Shown here piece after piece: positions 9,098-17,626 of a DNA stretch of 64,000 nucleotides (the first letter of the stretch is position 1; each line of letters begins with the position of its first letter). The DNA lies in assembly GCA_018380885.1 (NCBI GenBank), contig JAGZSY010000019.1, positions 1 to 64,000 on the forward strand, in the 5' to 3' direction. A program made the translations under genes and the position numbers. Source of the DNA: Enterocloster asparagiformis. Its GTDB lineage: Bacteria; Bacillota; Clostridia; Lachnospirales; Lachnospiraceae. The notes beneath the pieces were generated by a model. That model saw nothing but the letters and a program-made list of their open reading frames with translations, was not told where the DNA came from and searched no databases.

Positions 9098-10324
9098 ATG
9101 GTTCATATACTGCTGATGATTTTGAAAATAATCGGAATCCTGCTTTTGATCATTCTGGCCGTCGCCCTGGCCCTGATTCTGGCAGTTCTGTTTGTGCCGC
9201 TGCGCTACCGGCTGAAGGCCAGTTATCACGGGACGCCCCAAGGCTTTGCCAGAGTATCCTGGCTGCTGCGCATTGTCACCTACCGGGCGGAGTACGGGGA
9301 ACAGGGGTTTGTGCAGCGGCTTAAAATCTGCGGAATCTGTCTCTGGCGCTCGGACAAGAGCAGGGAGGCCGCGGACGACGCCGTGGAGACGGCCCTCTCG
9401 GAGGAGGAGCAGGCGCTGTACCGGGAGATGAAGGCCGACGACGAGGCCCGGAGGGGCGGGACGGAGGTAGGACAGGCCCCGGACAGCGGGGACAATGCCC
9501 GGGCGTCCACAGGACAGGCTGCGGACGGCGGGGAAAGTGCCCGGACGGCTGCGGGACAGTCTGCGGACGGCGGGGAAAGTGCCCGGACGGCTGCGGGACA
9601 GTCTGTGGACGGCGGGGACAATACCCGGCCGGCCGGGGAGCAGGCCGGAAAGCCCTCCTCCCCGGGAAGCGGGGCAAGTTATGCCGCAAAAAGCTCAGCG
9701 CCTGAGAATCCCGGCGCCGGCCGGGAAGGTATAAACGGCGGGGAGGATACAACCCGCGGGGCGAACGGGAAGGATGGCGCAAACAGCCGCCCGGCCCGGC
9801 CTGCGGAGCCGGAACGCCCCGGGGCTTTCTCTGTCCCGAAGCCGGAAATCGCGGATGCCGTCTCCAGGCCCGGGCCTTTGGCCAGGCTTCTGGCAAAGAT
9901 AAAGGGCGTAATCAAAAAACTCCAGTTTTCTTTTCGCGTGTTCTGTGATAAGCTGAAAAGCGGGAGAGAGACGGTGGACACGGTGCGGGAGTGGATCGGC
10001 GATGAGAAGAACAGGGACAGCGTCCGCCTGCTGCTGCGCCAGGCAAAGAAACTGTTCAAACACGTGTTCCCCAGAAAGGGCCATGCCCAGGTGACCTTCG
10101 GCTTTGACGATCCCTATACCACCGGGCAGGCGCTGGCGCTGCTCAGCCCGTTTTACCCGCTTTACGGCCGGGTTCTGGAGCTTTGCCCGGTGTTCGACCA
10201 AAGCGTCCTTTTCGGCGAGGCGGATATCGGAGGGCGAATCCGCTTGGCCAGCCTGCTGTGGCTCGCGTTCCAGGTTTACCGGGACAAACATACATGGAAT
10301 CTGATTCGCAATTTCAGAAAATAA
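9098..10324 (+). CDS. ytfI: DUF2953 domain protein (YtfI-like)
   Basis: The 408-residue protein has an N-terminal membrane segment (about 3-32) followed by VPLRYRLKASYHG, the start of the DUF2953 fold. A Gly/Ala/Asp-rich linker with four 14-residue repeats follows. The C-terminal DUF2953 part contains HAQVTFGFDDPYTTGQALALLSPFYPLYG. YtfI neighbours YtfJ in Bacillus, and the same order is seen here. The extended linker makes this protein much longer than the Bacillus one. Its role is presumably at the membrane of the forespore or spore. Confidence 0.85.
   Translation: MVHILLMILKIIGILLLIILAVALALILAVLFVPLRYRLKASYHGTPQGFARVSWLLRIVTYRAEYGEQGFVQRLKICGICLWRSDKSREAADDAVETALSEEEQALYREMKADDEARRGGTEVGQAPDSGDNARASTGQAADGGESARTAAGQSADGGESARTAAGQSVDGGDNTRPAGEQAGKPSSPGSGASYAAKSSAPENPGAGREGINGGEDTTRGANGKDGANSRPARPAEPERPGAFSVPKPEIADAVSRPGPLARLLAKIKGVIKKLQFSFRVFCDKLKSGRETVDTVREWIGDEKNRDSVRLLLRQAKKLFKHVFPRKGHAQVTFGFDDPYTTGQALALLSPFYPLYGRVLELCPVFDQSVLFGEADIGGRIRLASLLWLAFQVYRDKHTWNLIRNFRK
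9470..9637 (+). repeat. Four in-frame 42-bp repeats in the YtfI-like gene
   Basis: Four consecutive 14-residue units of the type GQ-x-x-DGG-x-x-AR-x-A-x occur. Units two and three are almost identical at the DNA level, implying recent slippage or recombination. The unit length is a multiple of three, so copy-number change keeps the frame. Confidence 0.9.
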
Positions 10325-10406
10325 GGCAACTGCCCGGCGGCCCAGCGCGGCATAAGGTGCGGCAGGGCGCGGAACAGTTGCAAAATAAGAGAGAAGAGGA
10401 TATAAT

Positions 10407-10835
10407 ATGGCAGATAATCATTTTTCGTCCACAATAGAAACCCTGTTTAAGGGGCTGGAACAGTTTGTGACCACGAAAACCGTGGTGGGGGAGCCGGTTC
10501 AGGCCGGCGACGTGACCATTATTCCGCTGATCGACGTGACCTGCGGCATGGGTGCAGGCTCATTTTCTGAAGGGACGAAGCAGAAACAGAACGGCGGCGG
10601 GGGCATGAGCGCCAAGATGAGTCCCAGCGCGGTGCTGGTGATCCAGAACGGCGTGACCAGGCTGGTGAACGTGAAGAACCAGGATGCCATCACCAAGGTG
10701 ATCGATATGGCGCCTGATTTTATCAACAAGTTTTTGGGCGGCAAACCGCCCGTGTCCGAGGAGACCGCCCAGGCGGCCCAGGATGCGGCGGCGGCGTACG
10801 ACACGGGCGCGGCCGAGCACATCGACGTGAAATAA
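10407..10835 (+). CDS. ytfJ: GerW family sporulation protein YtfJ
   Basis: The 142-residue protein (MADNHFSSTIETLFKGLEQF) carries the GerW/YtfJ core: TKTVVGEPVQAGDVTIIPLI, a Gly-rich loop, then SPSAVLVIQNGVTRLVNVKN. Bacillus YtfJ is a sporulation-specific protein needed for normal L-alanine germination. It follows the DUF2953 gene, reproducing the ytfI-ytfJ pair. A strong terminator follows. Confidence 0.92.
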   Translation: MADNHFSSTIETLFKGLEQFVTTKTVVGEPVQAGDVTIIPLIDVTCGMGAGSFSEGTKQKQNGGGGMSAKMSPSAVLVIQNGVTRLVNVKNQDAITKVIDMAPDFINKFLGGKPPVSEETAQAAQDAAAAYDTGAAEHIDVK

Positions 10836-10855
10836 AAAAGAATACTGATACAGGC

Positions 10856-10906
10856 GAAGCGCCGGATGCGCGCAGAGGTTTCTCTGCGCGTCCGGCGCTT
10901 CTTTTT
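10856..10906 (+). terminator. Terminator between ytfJ and the LysR gene
   Basis: A long GC-rich stem (10856-10877 with 10882-10901, one two-base bulge) is followed by TTTTTG. On the minus strand it also follows the lysR stop and leads to a more distant T run, so it may serve both convergent genes. Confidence 0.8.
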
Positions 10907-10939
10907 GTGCGGCGGCTTGCCCTTTGCCGAAGAAAGCGG

Positions 10940-11881
10940 TCAATGCCCGGGACAGACCCCGGAGGAAGCGTTTTTTCCCAGCACGCGGATCAGCTGCCGC
11001 TCCAGGGCCAGGGCGGCCTTGGAACGGTAGTGGCCGGGAGGGGAGGCCAGGGCCAGATCCAGGTAGACGCCTTCCCTGCCGATGGACAGGTAGCGCATAC
11101 CGCTGGACGGCTCCCGGCAGGAGGCGTAGGTGAAGGACAGGCCCAGCCCGGCCCTGGCCATGGCGGCTGCAAAGGGGGCCGTTAAGTTGCTGTTGACCAC
11201 TTTGGGCACCAGGCCGCGCTTTACGAACTCCCGCCTGGCCGTGGCGCCCATGATGGTGTCGTAGTCGCTGAGTATGTAGTCGAACTGCATGGTGTCCTCC
11301 AGCTCCACATAGAGCACGGGAAGGCCGTTTCGCACCGCCTCCCTGGCACAGTCCAGCACCGGGTGGCCCTCCTCGGCCGCGATCACAAGTTCGTCCTTCA
11401 TGAGCAGACGCACGTCGGATTTCAGCTTGGTGAGCGGCAGCACCACCAGCCCCAGGTCCAGCCTGCCCTCGATCAGCAGCTGCTCCAGGGCCATGCTGTT
11501 GGCCTCCGTGATCTCCACATGAATCTGCGGATACAGGCGTTTGAAGCTGCGCAGCGCCCTGGGCAGGAGGTAGCTGCCCCGGAAGGTGCTGATGCCGAAT
11601 TCCACCTGTCCGGCCTTTAATTCCTCCATGTCCTGGATGATGTCCCGCACCTGCCGGTAATCCACCAGCATTTTCCTGGCCCGCTCCAGCATGATCTCCC
11701 CGGCCTGGGTGGGGCGGACGCCGGTGGAAGTGCGGATGAACAGCTTTCCGCCCAGCTCCGCCTCCATGCCCTGGAGGGATTGGCTTAAGCTGGACTGGGC
11801 CATGAACAATTTTTCCGCGGCCTTGGAGATGCTGTGCTCCTCCGCGATTGTGATCAGATAGTTCAGTTCTCTGAATTCCAT
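10940..11881 (-). CDS. LysR family transcriptional regulator
   Basis: The 313-residue protein has the LysR helix-turn-helix at its N-terminus (FRELNYLITIAEEHSISKAAEKLFMAQSSLSQSLQGME) and a substrate-binding effector domain from about residue 90, including ITEANSMALEQLLIEGRLDLGLV. It is divergent from the DUF6282-permease pair, the classic arrangement for a LysR activator and its targets. The effector is unknown but is likely the substrate carried by the adjacent permease. Confidence 0.93.
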   Translation of the reverse strand: MEFRELNYLITIAEEHSISKAAEKLFMAQSSLSQSLQGMEAELGGKLFIRTSTGVRPTQAGEIMLERARKMLVDYRQVRDIIQDMEELKAGQVEFGISTFRGSYLLPRALRSFKRLYPQIHVEITEANSMALEQLLIEGRLDLGLVVLPLTKLKSDVRLLMKDELVIAAEEGHPVLDCAREAVRNGLPVLYVELEDTMQFDYILSDYDTIMGATARREFVKRGLVPKVVNSNLTAPFAAAMARAGLGLSFTYASCREPSSGMRYLSIGREGVYLDLALASPPGHYRSKAALALERQLIRVLGKNASSGVCPGH

Positions 11882-11900
11882 ATGATATTCTCCTAACTGC

Positions 11901-11917
11901 CATCGGATTTACCGATG
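11901..11917. promoter_or_regulatory. Candidate LysR operator
   Basis: CATCGG-ATTTA-CCGATG is a perfect 6-5-6 dyad. It contains ATC-N9-GAT, i.e. the T-N11-A core recognised by LysR-type regulators. It starts 20 bp from the lysR start codon and lies upstream of the divergent promoter. Confidence 0.65.
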
Positions 11918-11938
11918 TACCCTATAAGGATTTGTGCA

Positions 11939-11967
11939 TTTCCAGGATGGCACAGACAGTATATAAT
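11939..11967 (+). promoter_or_regulatory. Promoter of the DUF6282-permease operon
   Basis: A consensus TATAAT (11962-11967) is preceded at 17 bp by a poor -35 element, TTTCCA (11939-11944). This is the pattern expected for an activator-dependent promoter, with the LysR dyad centred about 30 bp upstream of the -35 box. Confidence 0.5.
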
Positions 11968-12048
11968 AAATTTGCTGAAAAAACAACCGGAGCTTTCCGG
12001 CAAAGCGGCAAAACTATACAACCAATCAAAAGGGGGATATGCAGACAT

Positions 12049-12912
12049 ATGTCAAAAGTATCATTAAAAGGTGTTATCGACATGCACGTGCACACCAATC
12101 CGGACATCCGCCACCGGGCTTACGACGACTTTGAGCTGACGGATGCGGCGATCCGCGTGGGAGCCAGGGCCATTGTGATCAAGACCCATCAGGGCGTAAC
12201 CATGGACCGCGCTTACCTGTGCAATGCCTACAATCAGAGAATGTATCACGGGAACAATGATTTCACCATGTTCGGCAGCGTGACCATGAACCGGGTGATC
12301 GGCGGAATCAACCCCACGGCCGTGGAAACCGGCTTCAAGCTGGGGGCCAAGGTGATCTGGCTGCCCACGGCCTCCGCCAAAAACCATCTGGAGAAAATGC
12401 ACCTGGACACCTCCAAGTGCGTGGAGGTGGTGAGGGACGGCAGGGTGGTGCCGGAGCTGCTGGATGTGTTCCGGCTGGTGAAGGACTACGACGGCGTGCT
12501 GGGCACTGCCCACGTGTCTCCCGAGGAATGCCGGATTGTGGTGGAGGCCGCCAGAAACGCCGGCGTGAAAAAGCTGGTGGTGACTCATCCCGAGTGGTGG
12601 GTGGTAGGCATGAGCGTGGAGGAGCAGGTGCGGCTGGTAAAGGATTACGATGTGATTCTGGAGCGCTGCTACGCGCAGAACATGGGCGGGGGCAAGTACA
12701 AGAGCAATCTGCCGGACAACCTGGAGATCATACGGACCGTTGGTTACAAAAACGTCATGGTGGACACGGACGGGGGACAGGTGGAGAATCCGCACTGGGA
12801 GCTGGCAATGGAAGAGTATATGCAGTATCTTCTGGACCACGGCATCCCCGGGGACCAGGTGCGTTACATGACGCACGATATTCCGGCCGGACTTTTGGGC
12901 ATAGACAACTGA
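12049..12912 (+). CDS. DUF6282 family, amidohydrolase-like protein
   Basis: The 287-residue protein (MSKVSLKGVIDMHVHTNPDI) has an HxH metal motif at residues 13-15 and later metal-type residues in AHVSPEE, VTHPEWW and VDTDGG, the pattern of a metal-dependent amidohydrolase/PHP-like barrel. I chose the ATG at 12049; an in-frame ATG at 11932 lies upstream of the -10 box. The substrate is unknown. Its pairing with a permease and LysR regulator points to uptake and hydrolysis of a small carboxylate or cyclic amide. Confidence 0.82.
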   Translation: MSKVSLKGVIDMHVHTNPDIRHRAYDDFELTDAAIRVGARAIVIKTHQGVTMDRAYLCNAYNQRMYHGNNDFTMFGSVTMNRVIGGINPTAVETGFKLGAKVIWLPTASAKNHLEKMHLDTSKCVEVVRDGRVVPELLDVFRLVKDYDGVLGTAHVSPEECRIVVEAARNAGVKKLVVTHPEWWVVGMSVEEQVRLVKDYDVILERCYAQNMGGGKYKSNLPDNLEIIRTVGYKNVMVDTDGGQVENPHWELAMEEYMQYLLDHGIPGDQVRYMTHDIPAGLLGIDN

Positions 12913-12936
12913 TGAGAATACAAGGGGGAAACTAAT

Positions 12937-14232
12937 ATGCTGAGTGCACTGATTATCGCTTCCATCGCCATTTCCGTGGCGATTGGATACAAGACAAAAT
13001 ACAACACGGGCCTGTTCGCCATCGTGTTCGCTTACCTGATCGGCTGCTTTGCCCTGGGAATGAAAACCAAGGCCGTGATCGGGACCTGGCCGGTCAGCAC
13101 CATGTTTGTGATTTTTTCCGTGTCGCTGTTTTACAATTTTGCGCTGGTAAACGGGACCCTGGAAAAGACGGCCCGCTATCTGCTGTACGCGTGCCGGAAA
13201 TTCCCGGGCCTGCTTCCCTTCGCCATCTATCTGGCGGCGGCGGGCATCGCGGCTCTGGGCGCCGGTTTCTTTACCGTAATGGCGTTTATGGCTCCCATCA
13301 CCCTGCTGATCTGCGAGGAGGCCAAGATGGACAAGCTGGTAGGCGCTGTGGCCGTCAACTGCGGCGCGCTGTCCGGGGCCAACTTTATGACCAGCGGCAG
13401 CGGTATCATTTTCCGCGGCTTGATGGACGAAGCGGGAATGAGCGACGTCTCCTTCAACTACTCCGCGGTGATCTTTGTCACCAGCGTGATCTTTTCACTG
13501 CTGCTCATCGCCGCCTTCCGCTACATACCGAAGAGCAACCGCGGCATCGGCAAGGGCGTTACCTTTGAGAAGCCAGAGCCCTTTACCAGACAGCAGAGGA
13601 CCAACTTAAACCTGATCATCCTCATGATCGTGCTGGTGCTGATCTTCCCCATCCTGCACATCATCCTGCCGGGAAGCGCCGTGATCTCCGCCATCAACAG
13701 CAAGATCGACGTGGGCCTGGTGGCGATTATCTTTTCCGTGATCGCGCTGCTCTTAAAGCTGGCGCCCCAGAAGGAAGTGATCGCCAAGATTCCGTGGAAC
13801 ACCATTATCATGATCTGCGGCGTGGGTATGCTGATCGGAGTGGCCATTGAGGCCGGCACCATCGACATGCTGTCCACCTGGGCCGGATCGAACCTGCCTG
13901 TGTGGGTTGTGCCCATCGCCTTCAGCATCATTGGCGCGATTATGAGCTTTTTCTCCAGCACCCTGGGCGTTGTCTGCCCGGCGCTGTTCCCGCTGGTACC
14001 GGCTTTGGCGGCGGGAACCGGGATCAATCCCATGATCCTGTTCACCTGCATCGTCGTGGGAGCGCAGAGCTCCGCTATCTCTCCGTTCTCCTCCGGCGGA
14101 AGCCTGGTGCTTGGCTCCTGCGCGTCGGAAGAGGAGCGCAACACCATGTTCCCGCGGCTGCTGTTTTTGGCAGTGCCCGCCAGCGTGCTGGCCGCAACCG
14201 CTTACAACTTTATCCTGTCCCTGTTCCTGTAA
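12937..14232 (+). CDS. SLC13-type/ion-transporter-superfamily permease
   Basis: The 431-residue protein is almost entirely hydrophobic, with about 11 membrane segments. Two inverted halves each carry Ser/Gly/Asn-rich hairpin motifs (GALSGANFMTSGSG and GAQSSAISPFSSGGS), typical of DASS/ion-transporter-superfamily carriers of di- or tricarboxylates. It follows the DUF6282 gene by 24 bp and ends at a terminator, so the two form a bicistronic unit. The substrate probably matches that of the hydrolase. Confidence 0.85.
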   Translation: MLSALIIASIAISVAIGYKTKYNTGLFAIVFAYLIGCFALGMKTKAVIGTWPVSTMFVIFSVSLFYNFALVNGTLEKTARYLLYACRKFPGLLPFAIYLAAAGIAALGAGFFTVMAFMAPITLLICEEAKMDKLVGAVAVNCGALSGANFMTSGSGIIFRGLMDEAGMSDVSFNYSAVIFVTSVIFSLLLIAAFRYIPKSNRGIGKGVTFEKPEPFTRQQRTNLNLIILMIVLVLIFPILHIILPGSAVISAINSKIDVGLVAIIFSVIALLLKLAPQKEVIAKIPWNTIIMICGVGMLIGVAIEAGTIDMLSTWAGSNLPVWVVPIAFSIIGAIMSFFSSTLGVVCPALFPLVPALAAGTGINPMILFTCIVVGAQSSAISPFSSGGSLVLGSCASEEERNTMFPRLLFLAVPASVLAATAYNFILSLFL

Positions 14233-14240
14233 GGGACGGC

Positions 14241-14277
14241 AAAGCCCCTCAGACCGCCGATGGCCTGAGGGGCTTTT
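14241..14277 (+). terminator. Terminator after the permease
   Basis: AAAGCCCCTCAG (14241-14252) pairs with CTGAGGGGCTTT (14265-14276), ending in TTTT. Confidence 0.85.
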
Positions 14278-14343
14278 GAGACCCGGAACAGATTTTGTTC
14301 AACAATGGGCCGAAGTCTGCGCCGGCGGTCCATTGCATTCAAC

Positions 14344-14373
14344 AAAAAAGACAACCCTGAACGGATTGTCTTT
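14344..14373 (-). terminator. Terminator of tRNA-Val
   Basis: On the minus strand AAAGACAA pairs with TTGTCTTT and is followed by TTT, directly after the tRNA 3' end. Confidence 0.75.
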
Positions 14374-14376
14374 CAG

Positions 14377-14450
14377 TGGAAGCAAGGAGGCTCGAACTCC
14401 TGACCTCTCGCGTGTGAGGCGAGCGCTCATCCCGGCTGAGCTATGCTTCC
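14377..14450 (-). tRNA. tRNA-Val (CAC anticodon)
   Basis: The 74-nt cloverleaf on the minus strand has a 7-bp acceptor stem (GGAAGCA with TGCTTCC), D-stem GCTC/GAGC, anticodon stem CTCGC/GCGAG with loop CTCACAC (anticodon CAC, reading GTG), and T-arm AGGAG-TTCGAGC-CTCCT. The discriminator is A and CCA is not encoded. It is a single-gene transcript with its own promoter and terminator. Confidence 0.93.
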
Positions 14451-14482
14451 ATATATGTATTTACCAATTTCATACAAATAGT

Positions 14483-14510
14483 ATTGTACCACAACTTTTC
14501 GATATGTCAA
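14483..14510 (-). promoter_or_regulatory. Promoter of tRNA-Val
   Basis: On the minus strand TTGACA (14505-14510) is followed, after a 16-bp spacer, by TGG and TACAAT (14483-14488), about 33 bp before the tRNA. Confidence 0.75.
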
Positions 14511-14715
14511 GCAGTAATGAAAAATATTTTTCCGCATATGATAAAATATAGTTACGTTTCACGTTTAAGCCCTCATCTGGCCCTCGCTTTTAATGGGGCC
14601 GGGGAAGCGCGGGCGCGGGATCGGCCGGCGAAATCCGGGACCGGCAGCGCGGCGCGGTTTTGGGCGGAACTGTGGATGGTAACGGACGAAAGCTTTTTGC
14701 AGACTGGAGGATGCT

Positions 14716-14853
14716 ATGAGAAGGATATGCGGCCTGATGCTGTTTTGTTTTGCATCCGGGATGGCGGTGCTGTTATTTATTCCGGAAACGATTTTTACCA
14801 TCCTGTTTATCGTGGGCTGCTTAGTGCTGGGATATAATCTGTTCTGCTGCTGA
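14716..14853 (+). CDS. Small membrane protein of 45 residues
   Basis: The product MRRICGLMLFCFASGMAVLL continues with hydrophobic residues and ends GCLVLGYNLFCC. It has two short hydrophobic segments split by PET, a positive N-terminus and a double-Cys C-terminus. GGAGG sits 4-5 bases before the ATG, and a GC hairpin follows the stop immediately. I take it as a real small gene on its ribosome-binding site and coherent composition. Function is unknown; it has the character of small stress or sporulation membrane peptides. Confidence 0.7.
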   Translation: MRRICGLMLFCFASGMAVLLFIPETIFTILFIVGCLVLGYNLFCC

Positions 14854-14873
14854 CCGGCCGCCGCTGCGGCCGG
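14854..14873 (+). repeat. GC-rich hairpin after the small membrane protein gene
   Basis: CCGGCCGC (14854-14861) and GCGGCCGG (14866-14873) form an 8-bp stem starting at the base after the stop codon. No T tract follows, so it may protect the mRNA 3' end rather than terminate. Confidence 0.5.
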
Positions 14874-14998
14874 GCCGTATGGCCGGAACAGAGTTTGTAT
14901 AGATTGTCAGGACAAGGCGGCTGCGCCGGTACCGGGAACGTGTCCCGGAAGAGACAAAAGCCGGCAACAGGGGATAGGACGAAAGAAGATACAAGCCG

Positions 14999-15031
14999 GG
15001 CCGGGAGCAGTGTTAGGGTCCGGCCTTTTTT
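14999..15031 (+). terminator. Terminator downstream of the small membrane protein gene
   Basis: GGCCGG (14999-15004) pairs with CCGGCC (15020-15025), followed by six T. The stretch 14874-14998 before it holds nothing I recognise. Confidence 0.6.
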
Positions 15032-15081
15032 GAATGGGGTACGGGACCGGCCCCGCAGGGAGAGCGGGCTTTTCGGGAAAC

Positions 15082-15125
15082 AAAAAAGACTGCTGTCCGG
15101 CAAATCAATCGCCGTCACAGCAGTC
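15082..15125 (-). terminator. Terminator of rpmB
   Basis: On the minus strand GACTGCTGT (15117-15125) pairs with ACAGCAGTC (15088-15096), followed by six T. Confidence 0.85.
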
Positions 15126-15146
15126 CCTCCCAAAGTCCGTTTCCCA

Positions 15147-15332
15147 TTAAGCTCTTTCTACTAAGCCAGAACGTAAGCAGGAAGTACAAACGTACATTCT
15201 CTGGGTTCCGCCATTCACTTTAACCTTAACAGATTTTACGTTCGCTTTCCACATCTTGTTGGCTCTTCTATGAGAATGGCTCACGCTGTTTCCAAAATGA
15301 GCTGCCTTTTCGCAGATTGCACACTTAGCCAT
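15147..15332 (-). CDS. rpmB: 50S ribosomal protein L28
   Basis: The 61-residue product MAKCAICEKAAHFGNSVSHS is a standard L28. Cys4, Cys7, Cys49 and Cys52 form the zinc-binding (C+) version. It is monocistronic, with its own promoter and terminator, and lies opposite to asp23-fakA. The rpmB/asp23/fakA neighbourhood is conserved in Firmicutes. Confidence 0.96.
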   Translation of the reverse strand: MAKCAICEKAAHFGNSVSHSHRRANKMWKANVKSVKVKVNGGTQRMYVCTSCLRSGLVERA

Positions 15333-15390
15333 ACTTGCACCTCCTTAATTACGCATATTGGATCTTTACATAAAAATCCACAACAAATGT

Positions 15391-15419
15391 ATGATACCAG
15401 AAACTTTGAAAATTTGCAA
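15391..15419 (-). promoter_or_regulatory. Promoter of rpmB
   Basis: On the minus strand TTGCAA (15414-15419), a 17-bp spacer and TATCAT (15391-15396) lie about 60 bp before the L28 start. Confidence 0.65.
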
Positions 15420-15460
15420 GTGAAAAACAAAAATTTATTTCTTTTTTGTAGAAAATAGTG

Positions 15461-15466
15461 TATACT
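15461..15466 (+). promoter_or_regulatory. -10 element upstream of asp23-fakA
   Basis: TATACT at 15461-15466 lies 92 bp before the Asp23 gene. The -35 region is only T-rich, so the call is weak. Confidence 0.4.
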
Positions 15467-15557
15467 GTTTGATAGCACATCACTTTATGGGTAAAGACTG
15501 CCCTTTTTCAGGCAGAATAGCTCATAAAAAAACATAAATCAGATTGGAGGCACGTGT

Positions 15558-15914
15558 ATGAAGGGACGAATCAGTAATAAGATGGGCGAGATTCAGATCA
15601 ACCCGGATGTGATAGCGCTGTATGCGGGAACCACCGCGGTAGAGTGTTTCGGAATAGTGGGAATGGCGGCGGTCAGCATGAAGGACGGCCTTGTGAAGCT
15701 GCTCAAGCGCGAAAGCCTGACTCATGGGATCAATGTGCAGATTAACGACAATAAGATTTCCGTGGATTTTCATGTGATCGTTTCTTATGGAGTCAGCATC
15801 TCGGCGGTCGCTGACAATTTAATCGAGAGCGTGAAGTACAAAGTAGAAGAATTCACCGGCATGGAGGTTGAGAAGATCAACGTCTATGTGGAAGGTGTGA
15901 GAGTGATTGATTAA
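15558..15914 (+). CDS. yloU: Asp23/Gls24 family envelope stress protein
   Basis: The 118-residue protein (MKGRISNKMGEIQINPDVIA) has the Asp23 core: YAGTTAVECFGIVGMA, then ISVDFHVIVSYGVSISAVADNL, and VEKINVYVEGVRVID at the end. Family members associate with the membrane and cell-envelope homeostasis. It lies 14 bp upstream of fakA, the conserved yloU-yloV order. Confidence 0.93.
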   Translation: MKGRISNKMGEIQINPDVIALYAGTTAVECFGIVGMAAVSMKDGLVKLLKRESLTHGINVQINDNKISVDFHVIVSYGVSISAVADNLIESVKYKVEEFTGMEVEKINVYVEGVRVID

Positions 15915-15928
15915 GGAGGACGCAACCC

Positions 15929-17626
15929 GTGGGTATAAACAGTATTGACGCAGCGAGCTTGCAGCGCGCGTTTCTGGCGGCTGCCAGGGAGTTGGAGGCC
16001 AGGAAAGAGTGGATTAACGAATTGAACGTATTTCCGGTACCGGACGGAGATACGGGAACCAACATGAGCCTGACCATTATGGCGGCGGCAAAAGAGGTGG
16101 CCGCCCTGGAAAATCCCAATATGAAGGATTTGTCCAGAGCCATTTCCTCCGGTTCCCTGCGCGGCGCCAGAGGTAACTCAGGCGTAATCCTTTCCCAGCT
16201 GTTCAGAGGCTTTACCAAGGAAATCAAGAATGTGGACGCCATCGACACCACCACGCTGGCCAACGCCATGGTGCGCGGCACGGAAACCGCCTACAAGGCG
16301 GTTATGAAGCCCAAGGAGGGCACCATCCTGACCGTTGCCAAGGGAATGGCCGACAAGGCCATGGAGCTGGCGGCCCAGACCGACGACATACTGGAGATGG
16401 CGGCGGAGGTGATCCGCCACGGAGACTATGTGCTCAGCCAGACTCCGGAGATGCTTCCCGTGCTCAAACAGGCCGGCGTGGTGGATTCCGGCGGCCAGGG
16501 CCTGATGCAGGTGGTCAAGGGAGCGTTCGACGGCCTCACCGGCAAGGTCTCAGACTTTGAGCTCCCCGGGGAGACAAGGGATGGTGCGCCTGCCCGCACG
16601 GAGGGAGTCCAGCGCTCGGAGATCGACACGGCGGATATCCGTTTCGGCTACTGCACAGAGTTTATCATCAACCTGGAGAAGGAGTTCGGCGACGAGGACG
16701 AGCAGGCCTTTAAGTCTTACCTGGAATCCATCGGCGACTCACTGGTGGTGGTCTCCGACGACGAGATCGTAAAGGTGCACGTGCACACCAACCATCCCGG
16801 ACTGGCCTTTGAGAGGGCTCTGACCTACGGCTCCCTGTCCCGCATGAAGGTGGACAATATGCGCGAGGAGCACCAGGAGCGTCTGATCAAGGACGCCGAG
16901 AAGCTGGCGAGGGAGCAGAAGGTCAGGGATGAGCAGAGGACAGCCGGGGAGGCAGAGGCGGAACATAAAAAATACGGCTTTATCGCAGTGTCCTGCGGCG
17001 AGGGCCTTTCGGAGATTTTCAAGGGCATCGGCGCCGACTACCTGATCGAGGGCGGACAGACCATGAACCCCAGCACGGAGGATATGCTCAACGCCATCGA
17101 CAAGGTTTCGGCGGACAACATTTTCATCCTGCCCAACAACAAGAATATTATTTTAGCCGCCCAGCAGGCCAGCTCTCTGGTGGAGGACAAGAACATTGTT
17201 GTGATCCCCTCCAGGACCGTGCCCCAGGGCATCACCGCGCTGGTGAATTTCATGCCGGACCTGTCTGTGGATGAGAACGTGGACAATATGGTGCGGGAGA
17301 TGGAGAACGTCAAGACCGCCCAGATCACCTATGCGGTGCGCACCACCAACATTGACGGCATGGACATCGAGCAGGGGGATATAATGGGCTTAGGAGACCA
17401 CGGCATGCTGTCCGTGGGCAAATCCGTGGACGGCACGGCAATGGCAGCCCTGAAGGCCATGATCGATGAGAATTCCGAGCTGGTGACCATATATTATGGA
17501 AGCGATATCGGGGAGGCGGACGCGCTGCGCCTGGCGGATCAGGCCAGGGCCGAGTTCCCGGATGCGGAGATCGAACTGCAGTGTGGAGGCCAGCCCATTT
17601 ATTATTACCTGATTTCCGTGGAGTAG
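15929..17626 (+). CDS. fakA: Fatty acid kinase catalytic subunit FakA (DAK2 domain)
   Basis: The 565-residue protein starts at GTG after AAGGAGGA. Its N-terminal DAK2/DhaL domain carries FPVPDGDTGTNMSLT and GSLRGARGNSGVILSQLFRG, which bind ATP-Mg. The C-terminal DegV-like part (about 350-565) contacts the FakB lipid carriers. FakA phosphorylates exogenous fatty acids held by FakB for phospholipid synthesis. No FakB gene lies in the window. It is coupled to the Asp23 gene. Confidence 0.94.
   Translation: MGINSIDAASLQRAFLAAARELEARKEWINELNVFPVPDGDTGTNMSLTIMAAAKEVAALENPNMKDLSRAISSGSLRGARGNSGVILSQLFRGFTKEIKNVDAIDTTTLANAMVRGTETAYKAVMKPKEGTILTVAKGMADKAMELAAQTDDILEMAAEVIRHGDYVLSQTPEMLPVLKQAGVVDSGGQGLMQVVKGAFDGLTGKVSDFELPGETRDGAPARTEGVQRSEIDTADIRFGYCTEFIINLEKEFGDEDEQAFKSYLESIGDSLVVVSDDEIVKVHVHTNHPGLAFERALTYGSLSRMKVDNMREEHQERLIKDAEKLAREQKVRDEQRTAGEAEAEHKKYGFIAVSCGEGLSEIFKGIGADYLIEGGQTMNPSTEDMLNAIDKVSADNIFILPNNKNIILAAQQASSLVEDKNIVVIPSRTVPQGITALVNFMPDLSVDENVDNMVREMENVKTAQITYAVRTTNIDGMDIEQGDIMGLGDHGMLSVGKSVDGTAMAALKAMIDENSELVTIYYGSDIGEADALRLADQARAEFPDAEIELQCGGQPIYYYLISVE

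Noticed and set aside
10560..11903. 447-codon minus frame overlapping ytfJ and lysR
   Set aside because: It is the out-of-frame shadow of lysR. The translation is Gly/His/Arg-rich with no domain.
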